Source of the DNA: JAYEKL01 sp034660995
Lineage (GTDB): Bacteria > Patescibacteriota > Minisyncoccia > JAHIHE01 > JAGLIN01
Length of the DNA: 19,395 nt
Assembly (NCBI GenBank): GCA_034660995.1
Contig: JAYEKL010000032.1
Coordinates: 1-19,395 of the forward strand
Direction: 5' to 3'
Shown piece after piece: positions 6,824 through 12,682 of the stretch. Positions within the stretch are counted from its first letter, which is position 1, and each line of letters starts with the position of its first letter. Both the position numbers and the translations under genes were made by a program. The notes beneath the pieces are model-generated. The model was not told the origin of the DNA. It did no database searches and was given only the letters and a program-made list of their open reading frames with translations.

Positions 6824-7452
6824 GAATATTTATATACTTCCTCTATTTTCTTAATCCCGTTCTTATTAATAATCAAAAATTTATTTTTTAATAAATCTGC
6901 TATATTTAAAGAGTCACTAGCAATCATTGAAGTATTAGGAATGTTTTTTACTGAATTGAAAACATTAGAATTGCTTTTATCCATTGAAATAAGAATTTTT
7001 CCTTTTGTTGGCAAATTTCCTAATATTTCTTTCATTTTTTTTGTTGATGTTTTTTTTAAATCTAAATTTTCTACAACTATTAATTCATTATCTCTCAATT
7101 TTGAAGACAACACCATTAACAACGCCTTTGTCTTCATTTTTTTATTTATCTTCTTGCTATAATTTCTTTCAGTAGTAGGACCAAAAGTAACTCCGCCGCC
7201 TTTCCAAATTGGAGACCTACTAGATCCATGCCTTGCCCTTCCTGTTCCTTTTTGCCTCCATGGTTTCCTTCCTCCGCCCCTAACTTCTCCTTTATTTTTA
7301 GTATCAGCTAAAAGTTGTCTTGAATTTGAAATATGCGCTACAAATGCCTGATGAACTAAATCATCTTGTACTTTCACTCCAAAAATTTTTTCTGAAAGTT
7401 CTACTTCTTCAGTTTCTTTCCCTTCTAAATTGTAGATTTTAATTTTAAGCAT
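6817..7452 (-). CDS. rplD: 50S ribosomal protein L4
   Basis: 211 residues, normal for L4. The extended loop carries GGGRKPWRQKGTGRARHGSSRSP and WKGGGVTFGPT, the universally conserved L4 signature that lines the exit tunnel. In several bacteria L4 also represses the S10 operon. Instead of following rplC directly, this gene starts 5 bp after the stop of a non-ribosomal membrane protein gene, with no Shine-Dalgarno sequence (TAATAAAAATG). Its translation may therefore depend on the upstream accessory gene or on a cryptic promoter in the insert. Confidence 0.98.
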   Translation of the reverse strand: MLKIKIYNLEGKETEEVELSEKIFGVKVQDDLVHQAFVAHISNSRQLLADTKNKGEVRGGGRKPWRQKGTGRARHGSSRSPIWKGGGVTFGPTTERNYSKKINKKMKTKALLMVLSSKLRDNELIVVENLDLKKTSTKKMKEILGNLPTKGKILISMDKSNSNVFNSVKNIPNTSMIASDSLNIADLLKNKFLIINKNGIKKIEEVYKYSS

Positions 7453-7457
7453 TTTTA

Positions 7458-8285
7458 TTATTTAGTTTGATTGGAATCGTTATTTTTTTGTTCTATAAGC
7501 TCTTTAATGATTAGCATTTCTGTATTTGGCAACTCATAGGGAGAAGTGTAAGTTGTTCTTTCCTTCTCTATTTTCCACTGATTATTTTCTTTTTTAAGAA
7601 GAAAATATTGCATACTGAAACTATTACTACCACTAAATCCAGCAATGACTCCAACTCTATCATTAAAACCTTTATATTTTCTAAACTTGCTGAACTCTAA
7701 ATCTTTAATAAAATTATGGATATCTTTTTTAGTAAAATTTATATATTCGTATTGATCTTGATTGTTCTTAAGTTTTTCTTTAATTTCTTCTTTGAATAAT
7801 AGATATTCTTTGGAAATATATAATCTCTTTATTGATTCATTTAATTTGTTTTCATCTTTATCATAATAATAATTCCACTGTCCCTCAAAAGTTTTTTTAA
7901 TTATACTTTTAATTTCTTTTTCTTCTTCAAGAGAAAGATTAGCCACACCAAGACCAATAGCACTTTCAGGATTTGGATTTTCAACAGCTTGATCAAATTT
8001 ATAGAAAAAATCTTGCTTTTTTAGTTCATATTCACTTTGTATCGTTAAAATAATTATCGTCAAAACAAAAAGTGATATAAAAATCAATAGAGAAATAGTT
8101 AAACATTTTTGACCGTGAAAATATTTAACGGCAAATAAAAAAATAAAAAGAAGAATTACATGTATTATACCAGAATAACAATCTATAAACCATATTGGAA
8201 ACAAAAAAGGAATTCCAAAAAGAATACTTGAAAACAACACAAACAACATTATAGATATAATTATATGTTTTTTATTGTATTTCAT
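7458..8285 (-). CDS. Membrane protein of unknown function inserted in the S10 operon
   Basis: 275 residues, not recognised. Three hydrophobic helices are visible at about residues 8-30, 36-55 and 61-83, followed by a soluble domain of about 190 residues rich in Lys, Glu, Asn and Tyr. The end of that domain (YFLLKKENNQWKIEKERT) resembles the closing strands of NTF2/SnoaL-like folds, which is only a weak impression. The ATG at 8285 overlaps the end of the decayed amidase frame by 14 bp, and the stop is 5 bp before rplD. No Shine-Dalgarno sequence is seen. It is intact and AT-rich like its neighbours. It is out of place between rplC and rplD, which are normally adjacent. Confidence 0.8.
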   Translation of the reverse strand: MKYNKKHIIISIMLFVLFSSILFGIPFLFPIWFIDCYSGIIHVILLFIFLFAVKYFHGQKCLTISLLIFISLFVLTIIILTIQSEYELKKQDFFYKFDQAVENPNPESAIGLGVANLSLEEEKEIKSIIKKTFEGQWNYYYDKDENKLNESIKRLYISKEYLLFKEEIKEKLKNNQDQYEYINFTKKDIHNFIKDLEFSKFRKYKGFNDRVGVIAGFSGSNSFSMQYFLLKKENNQWKIEKERTTYTSPYELPNTEMLIIKELIEQKNNDSNQTK

Positions 8286-9006
8286 ATAGCGTATTGGATG
8301 TATGATAAGACATTAGCAGATCATCATCGCTTACTATCTCTCCAGTGACAATCATTGAGTGATCCCACCATCCATCATTATTATTATCAATTTGGATAAT
8401 GTCGCCAGGATCGAATTTGTAACAGTATGGAGCATCTACCGACACTCTACTGGCTCTACCACTCTTGTCAAGAAAATCATACAGTTCGTTAGCAACAGTC
8501 CAAGTATGACTATAACCAGGACGAGTGCCCCAATCATAATACCATGCATAGTCACTTCCGTACCAATATTTTCCCGTTTCCGTTAATCCACCGGCATAAA
8601 GACACTGTGAAACGAAGTTTGTACAATCTTCATTAAAATATCTATATGCTGGATTTGGAGTTATAGCATATGTTTCGGCATAGTGTTGCCACTACTATCG
8701 TTCTTATTTTGTTTTGCATTTATTTCTCTCCATATTTCTGCCTCCAAATCATTCTTGTTTAAAGAGACAGTGAAAATTTTCTATTCTAAAAATAAAAAAC
8801 TCAACACCGTTTCTATAAAAAATCAAGAGACATATTTTTTGAAAGAACAACTATTTACTTTTTCTGTATTCTATTATTTCTTATCAAATCTTTATTAATA
8901 AAGTAAATTGCTAAACAAGCAAAGAGATAGAATTTAAAAATAGTTAAAAGAAAAAACTGAGAATTATCTTTATTTTAGTTTTCGTTATTTTTAAAAGACC
9001 TGACAT
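8272..9006 (-). pseudogene. Decayed secreted amidase (Amidase_6-like cysteine hydrolase)
   Basis: On the minus strand, 8691-8272 encodes a clear amidase-like domain. It contains AITPNPAYRYFNEDCTNFVS with the expected catalytic Cys, then AGG, and later WWDHSMIVTG with the expected His, then SYHTSNT. This is the arrangement of the putative amidase domain (Pfam Amidase_6, NlpC/P60-like) of cell-wall hydrolases. The frame has two TAG codons at 8697-8692 and no ATG, GTG or TTG start after them before the Cys. A plausible upstream continuation (NKNDLEAEIWREINAKQN) lies in another frame and is itself preceded by a TAG. A signal-peptide-like start (MSGLLKITKTKIKIILSFFF, ATG at 9006-9004) lies in yet another segment, 28 bp after rplC. 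The domain end is also short. The parts fit one gene of about 245 codons with several frameshifts; the 5' boundary is uncertain. Confidence 0.7.
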
Positions 9007-9034
9007 AAAAATTTATAAAATAATATTCATTTTC

Positions 9035-9652
9035 CTACTTCCCAACTATCTTCACCAAAACCCCATTATTCCCCGGTACTGCTCCTTTAATTATCAACAA
9101 ATTTTTGTTTTTGTCAATACTAACGACTTTAAGTCCGAGCTGGGTAACCTGTTCTCCTCCCATCCGACCGGCCATTTTCTTTCCTTTTATAACATGTTCT
9201 GGGAATGCGCTTCCAATAGACCCTCCCTTTCTGTTACTATGTCTCTGTCCATGCGATGCTGGACCTCCTTTAAAACCATATCTCTTCATAACACCCTGAA
9301 ATCCCTTTGCTTTTGAAGTCCCAATTACTTTCACTTTATCTCCTGCTTCAAATATTGAAGCGTCTACCTTATCTCCCAATTTATATTCCTTATCAGACTT
9401 TTCTGTTCTAAATTCTTTAATATATCTAAACTTGCCTAAATCTTTTAAATGCCCTGCAAGAGGTTTATTGATTTTTTTCTTTTCAAGAAAACCAATTTGA
9501 ACACCTTCATAACCGTCTTTTTCTTTCGTTGCAATTTTTGTCACAACACAGGGACCTGCTTCAATTAAAGTAACAGGAACAACTTCCTTGCTTTCTTCAT
9601 TATCCACAAACACTTGGCTCATCCCTATTTTTTCTCCGAGAATAAATTTCAT
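9035..9652 (-). CDS. rplC: 50S ribosomal protein L3
   Basis: 205 residues, normal. The N-terminus KFILGEKIGMSQVF, the GTSKAKGFQGVMKRYGFKGG stretch and GQRHSNRKGGSIG identify L3, whose long loop approaches the peptidyl transferase centre. The later KMAGRMGGEQVT and LLIIKGAVPGNNG are conserved. It follows rpsJ, but after an unusual 496-bp spacer, and is followed by the amidase remnant rather than rplD. No Shine-Dalgarno sequence is seen; an octamer array starts about 7 bp before the ATG. Confidence 0.99.
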   Translation of the reverse strand: MKFILGEKIGMSQVFVDNEESKEVVPVTLIEAGPCVVTKIATKEKDGYEGVQIGFLEKKKINKPLAGHLKDLGKFRYIKEFRTEKSDKEYKLGDKVDASIFEAGDKVKVIGTSKAKGFQGVMKRYGFKGGPASHGQRHSNRKGGSIGSAFPEHVIKGKKMAGRMGGEQVTQLGLKVVSIDKNKNLLIIKGAVPGNNGVLVKIVGK

Positions 9653-9658
9653 ATAAAT

Positions 9659-9698
9659 TAAATTGCTAAATTGCTAAATTGCTAAATTGTCACATTGC
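9659..9698. repeat. Orphan octamer array upstream of rplC
   Basis: TAAATTGC occurs three times in a row (9659-9682), followed by TAAATTGT and CACATTGC. Unlike other arrays here, its complementary arm does not lie close by; the nearest candidates are the CAATTTAG units at 10123-10133, beyond the palindromic element at 9732-9892. Confidence 0.75.
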
Positions 9699-9731
9699 TA
9701 CTGATAATATTATTAACCAGCCCATCTAGAT

Positions 9732-9892
9732 TAGACCTCTTGCGTAATTACTTTCTACTGCGATTCCCATATTTTGGTCAAATTCTCCAAAAATTTTATC
9801 AGCTTAGCTTAGGCTAAACTTCAAAAATTATTTGAAAAATTTGCCTCAAAATATGGAAATCTCGTAACGAAATTAATTACGCAAGAGATCTA
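9732..9892. mobile_element. MITE-like 161-bp palindrome bounded by TA
   Basis: The two ends are TAGACCTCTTGCGTAATTA and, inverted, TAGATCTCTTGCGTAATTA (18 of 19 identical). Complementarity continues inward through most of the element, for example CCATATTTTG at 9767-9776 against CAAAATATGG at 9847-9856, and ends in an AGCTTAGGCT centre near 9812. TA at both ends would fit a TA target duplication, as in IS630/Tc1-type MITEs. No open reading frame lies within. It is probably a non-autonomous element; the transposase family is inferred only. Confidence 0.7.
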
Positions 9893-10050
9893 TTAAAATT
9901 TTATAAAACAAACAAAAAAAACCAGATAATTCAACCAATTACAACCGTTTTTATCCGATTTATAAATTGGCTAATTCAGTATGCTTAAGACTATTATTTA
10001 ACCGAAAATTTTTGATAAAATCCGATAATAAGCACTTAAACTAGCATAAA
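9893..10050. other. Non-coding part of the L3/S10 spacer
   Basis: No gene is visible. The stretch contains a CCAATT...AATTGG inverted repeat (about 9939-9970), and on the minus strand a run of eight T follows it after about 14 bases (near 9912-9919). This could be a weak terminator, but the stem is only 6 bp. Several copies of ATCCGAT/TCGGAT occur. I cannot assign a function. Confidence 0.4.
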
Positions 10051-10150
10051 TTATATTACTATATTGTTCTATTGTTAAATTGTTGTATTATTTTTGTCGT
10101 TATATAATAGTATAACAATCTAACAATTTAGCAATAGAACAATAGAATTT
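10051..10150. repeat. Octamer inverted arrays, L3/S10 spacer (shared core)
   Basis: Left octamers TTATATTA, CTATATTG, TTCTATTG, TTAAATTG and TTGTATTA (10051-10090) face TATAACAA, TCTAACAA, TTTAGCAA, TAGAACAA and TAGAATTT (10111-10150). The last right unit overlaps the rpsJ stop codon (10149-10151). The left core is the same as in the S19/L2 and L2/L23 spacers. Confidence 0.85.
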
Positions 10151-10484
10151 ACATCTTAATTTCTATAAAAACTCCTGCTGGCAAATTTAAATTTGTCAGG
10201 GAATCAATTATTTTAGGATTAAGATCAAAGATATCAACAAGCCTCTTATGAATTCTCATTTCATACTGATCTCTAGCATCCTTATGAACAAATGTTGAAC
10301 TATTTAGCGTAAATTTGCTAATTTCAGTAGGCAAAGGAACAGGACCTCTAATAGAGGCTCCATTTCTTAGAGCTGTTTCAACTATCTGTTTCGCTGATTG
10401 ATCAATAACCTTATGATCATACGCTTTAATTTTTACCCGAATCTTTGGTTTTGATTCGTTCTCTTCGTTAGTTTTTTCTACCAT
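10149..10484 (-). CDS. rpsJ: 30S ribosomal protein S10
   Basis: 111 residues: a charged N-terminal tail of about 13 followed by the S10 core of normal size. KIRVKIKAYDHKVIDQSAKQ, the GPVPLPT motif and HKDARDQYEMRIHKRLVDI are diagnostic. S10 sits in the 30S head and is also the NusE transcription factor that partners NusB and NusG. It lies 134 bp downstream of tuf, the common tuf-rpsJ junction between str and S10 operons. No Shine-Dalgarno sequence precedes the ATG. Confidence 0.99.
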   Translation of the reverse strand: MVEKTNEENESKPKIRVKIKAYDHKVIDQSAKQIVETALRNGASIRGPVPLPTEISKFTLNSSTFVHKDARDQYEMRIHKRLVDIFDLNPKIIDSLTNLNLPAGVFIEIKM

Positions 10485-10597
10485 TTCGGTTTATATTTTA
10501 AACTAATTTGTTATTTTATCTCGTTACTCTTTAAATATTCAAAATCAACAATTAAACCATTATATTCTAATTTTCCTAAATCTTTTCTTTAAAACTA

Positions 10598-10620
10598 AAA
10601 AACAAGAAGAAAATCTTCTT
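10598..10620 (-). terminator. Weak hairpin with T run after tuf
   Basis: On the minus strand AAGAAGA-TTT-TCTTCTT (10620-10604), starting at the tuf stop codon, is followed by GTTTTTT. The form is that of an intrinsic terminator, but the stem has only two G/C pairs, so at most partial termination or attenuation before rpsJ is expected. Confidence 0.35.
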
Positions 10621-11818
10621 ATTTTATAATTTTAGTAACAACACCAGCTCCAACAGTTCTTCCGCCTTCTCTAATCGCAAACCTCATTCCGTCTTCCATC
10701 GCTACTTTTGAAATTAATTTGACAGTCAATTTTACAGTATCTCCAGGCATAACCATTTCTGTTCCTTCTGGTAAAATTACATCTCCTGTCACATCGGTTG
10801 TTCTTATATAAAATTGTGGTTTATATCCTGAGAAAAATGGAGTATGTCTTCCGCCTTCTTCTTTTGTCAAAATATAGACTTCACTTTCAAATTCAGAATG
10901 AGGAGTAATAGACCCAATTGCAGCTAGAACCTGTCCTCTTTCAACTTCTTCCTTTTTAATCCCTCTTAGCAAAATACCCGCATTGTCTCCAGCCTGTCCC
11001 TTATCTAACTGTTTATTAAACATTTCAACTCCTGTTACAACTACTTTTTTAGTATCTTTTATTCCAACAAGTTCCACTTCTTCATTTACATTAACAACAC
11101 CTCTTTCAATTCTTCCCGTTACAACGGTTCCTCTTCCTTCAATTGAAAATATATCTTCAAGAGGCATTAAGAATGGTTTTTCAATATCTCGTTTCGGTTC
11201 TGGAATTTTTTCATCAAGGGCTTTAACTATTTCTAAAATAGGATTGCATTTTTCACATTCTGCTTTCCCACAACCACACTCAAGCGCTTGAAGAGCAGAT
11301 CCTCTAATAATGGCAGTATTTTCTCCGTCAAATTCATATTTTGTTAATAGTTCTCTAATTTCTTCTTCAACAAGATCAATCAACTCTGCATCATCAACTT
11401 GATCAATTTTATTAATAAAAACAACAATTTCAGGAACACCAACTTGCCTAGCAAGTAAAATATGTTCTCTTGTTTGAGGCATAGGACCATCAGTCGCAGC
11501 AACAACAAGAATAGCACCATCCATTTGAGCGGCGCCAGTAATCATATTTTTAATATAGTCAGCATGTCCTGGACAATCTACATGAGCATAATGTCTTGTT
11601 TCTGATTCATATTCTTGATGAGAAGTAGCAATTGTAATTCCTCTTTCTTTTTCTTCCGGCGCGCTATCAATCTCACCAACACCTTTTTTTGAAGCCATTT
11701 TTCCAGACGCAGATAAACAAGCAAGCATAGCTGCTGTTAGAGTTGTTTTACCATGATCAACATGACCAATTGTTCCCACATTAATATGTTGCTTTGATCT
11801 ATCAAATATTTCTGTCAT
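10619..11818 (-). CDS. tuf: Elongation factor Tu
   Basis: 399 residues, full length. It delivers aminoacyl-tRNA to the ribosomal A site with GTP hydrolysis. The P loop GHVDHGKT is at residues 18-25, the switch I threonine at 62 (RGITI), DCPGH at 81-85, NKID at 136-139 and the GSAL motif at 173-176. Domains 2 and 3 are complete (EGRGTVVTGRIERG; GYKPQFYIRTTDVTG; MRFAIREGGRTVGAGVV). Between the G domain and domain 2 there is a short segment with four cysteines (181, 183, 188, 191; CGCGKAECEKC) where E. coli EF-Tu has none; it could bind a metal. This is the only gene here with a clear Shine-Dalgarno sequence. Confidence 0.99.
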   Translation of the reverse strand: MTEIFDRSKQHINVGTIGHVDHGKTTLTAAMLACLSASGKMASKKGVGEIDSAPEEKERGITIATSHQEYESETRHYAHVDCPGHADYIKNMITGAAQMDGAILVVAATDGPMPQTREHILLARQVGVPEIVVFINKIDQVDDAELIDLVEEEIRELLTKYEFDGENTAIIRGSALQALECGCGKAECEKCNPILEIVKALDEKIPEPKRDIEKPFLMPLEDIFSIEGRGTVVTGRIERGVVNVNEEVELVGIKDTKKVVVTGVEMFNKQLDKGQAGDNAGILLRGIKKEEVERGQVLAAIGSITPHSEFESEVYILTKEEGGRHTPFFSGYKPQFYIRTTDVTGDVILPEGTEMVMPGDTVKLTVKLISKVAMEDGMRFAIREGGRTVGAGVVTKIIK

Positions 11819-11828
11819 TTTTATAAGT

Positions 11829-11834
11829 CTCCTT
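11829..11834 (-). promoter_or_regulatory. Shine-Dalgarno sequence of tuf
   Basis: AAGGAG, within AAAAGGAGACTT, lies 10 bases before the tuf ATG. It is listed because no other start codon in the window has a comparable site; most are preceded only by A/T. Confidence 0.8.
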
Positions 11835-11958
11835 TTAAAACTAAGCCATGGAACCTATTGTCCTTGAAACTTAATTTATAAGATTAATTTTTAAAAATTT
11901 TAAGCTAAATTTTGATTCCAATATTAAAATATTCTTTAAATTTCAATACGGTATACAC

Positions 11959-11986
11959 ATACTAACACATCTAAAAAATTTGGCAA
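11959..11986 (-). promoter_or_regulatory. Candidate promoter for tuf and the S10 operon
   Basis: On the minus strand TTGCCA (11986-11981, 5 of 6 to the -35 consensus) is followed after 16 bp by TAGTAT (11964-11959, 4 of 6 to the -10). A start near 11952 would give a leader of about 130 nt before tuf. The background is AT-rich, so chance matches are likely. The 214-bp spacer holds nothing else that I recognise. Confidence 0.4.
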
Positions 11987-12033
11987 GCACTATATTTGTA
12001 TAACAATATATTATTAACACTTTTGTCAAATTT

Positions 12034-12342
12034 TTATAATTTTTCAACCACAATTTCATCATCTACTGTTTCTCTACCACTTTTTTCTTTAAGATCATCT
12101 ATTACTTCAAACTGCTTTAATTTCCTTTCGTCCTGCTTAGTTTTCCAAATTTCAACATCTCTATTCACATTTTCTTCCATTACTTTTTTAGGATTAACAA
12201 TAGTATTTTTAGTTTTGTCAAAATTAACATATTCGTCAACATTAACAATCACAAAAACAGGCTCTCCGTCTTCAACTATAATAACCTTTCCTCCAATAAC
12301 CTTTATAAGTTTTTTTATTTTGTCAAAACTGTTTTCAGTCAT
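12034..12342 (-). CDS. Small Phd/YefM-like protein of unknown function
   Basis: 102 residues. The N-terminal half (KIKKLIKVIGGKVIIVEDGE, then PVFVIVNVDEYVNF) has the pattern of the Phd/YefM antitoxin N-terminal fold, in which a strand ends in a 'G.pv.vlv...Y' motif. The C-terminal half is highly charged and probably helical or disordered. No toxin gene accompanies it: the neighbours are tuf downstream and the restriction endonuclease upstream. It may therefore be a transcriptional regulator or an orphan rather than an antitoxin. It has a good promoter of its own (12408-12435) and could be cotranscribed with tuf. The fold call is by pattern only. Confidence 0.65.
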   Translation of the reverse strand: MTENSFDKIKKLIKVIGGKVIIVEDGEPVFVIVNVDEYVNFDKTKNTIVNPKKVMEENVNRDVEIWKTKQDERKLKQFEVIDDLKEKSGRETVDDEIVVEKL

Positions 12343-12407
12343 ATTATGATTTTTTAAATAATTTCAATTATTAAATAAATAGATTGTTTTTTCTTAAGTT
12401 CTAATAC

Positions 12408-12435
12408 AGATTAGCATAAATATATTTTTTGTCAA
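12408..12435 (-). promoter_or_regulatory. Promoter upstream of the Phd-like gene
   Basis: On the minus strand a perfect -35 TTGACA (12435-12430) is followed after 16 bp by TAATCT (12413-12408), preceded by TGC, which gives an extended -10 (TGnTAATCT). The distance to the ATG at 12342 is about 65 bp. The promoter may also feed tuf and the ribosomal genes. Confidence 0.6.
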
Positions 12436-12454
12436 CCCCGTTCAAAGTTATTGT

Positions 12455-12559
12455 ATTAACGTTTGCGTATATCTGATGTTTTGTGTAGCGTAGCGGAACA
12501 AAATATGGATGGAAGCTTTTAGATAAAAGCCGTAACCAGATATACGCTAGCTAGTTAAT
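12455..12559. repeat. Cloverleaf-like palindromic element next to the R-M cassette
   Basis: Outer arms: ATTAAC (12455-12460) and GCGTATATCTG (12465-12475) pair with CAGATATACGC (12537-12547) and GTTAAT (12554-12559), leaving short internal bulges. Inside are two hairpins: TTTTGT/ACAAAA (12479-12484, 12498-12503) and GCTTTT-AGAT-AAAAGC (12515-12530). The whole resembles a small non-autonomous palindromic element or a structured RNA; no coding potential is seen. Confidence 0.6.
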
Positions 12560-12560
12560 G

Positions 12561-12623
12561 TATTCCTTTTCTCTTGTTTTCTGATAAGAAAACTTGTTTT
12601 AAAAAATTTTAAAATTTCTTTTC
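12561..12623 (+). repeat. Left flanking repeat of the R-M cassette
   Basis: TATTCCTTTT, a hairpin (GTTTTC-TGATAA-GAAAAC), then TTGTTTTAAAAAATTTTAAA and ATTTCTTTTC. An inverted copy with the same layout lies at 15197-15257 on the minus strand, so the two enclose the restriction-modification genes. Confidence 0.6.
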
Positions 12624-12624
12624 C

Positions 12625-12679
12625 GTTTTGGATTTTGGGCAGAGGAGAATTAAAGGGATGAATGCCCAAAATCCAAAAC
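12625..12679 (-). terminator. 17-bp perfect hairpin after the endonuclease gene
   Basis: GTTTTGGATTTTGGGCA (12625-12641) is perfectly complementary to TGCCCAAAATCCAAAAC (12663-12679), with a 21-nt loop. It starts 3 bp after the endonuclease stop, where a terminator or RNA-stabilising hairpin is expected. There is no T run right after it on the minus strand (GGAAAAG follows), so it may instead be part of the flanking repeat element. Confidence 0.5.
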
Positions 12680-12682
12680 TCC

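Noticed and set aside
8680..8700. Programmed -1 frameshift in the amidase gene
   Set aside because: The shift would have to occur after two TAG codons, no slippery heptamer is present there, and further breaks exist upstream. Decay or sequence error is simpler.
8683..8898. Plus-strand frame of 71 codons with a hydrophobic, signal-peptide-like start
   Set aside because: It is antisense to the amidase remnant, has no ribosome binding site, and its hydrophobic start is the reverse complement of a plausible amidase segment (EAEIWREINAKQN). AT-rich antisense frames often look hydrophobic.
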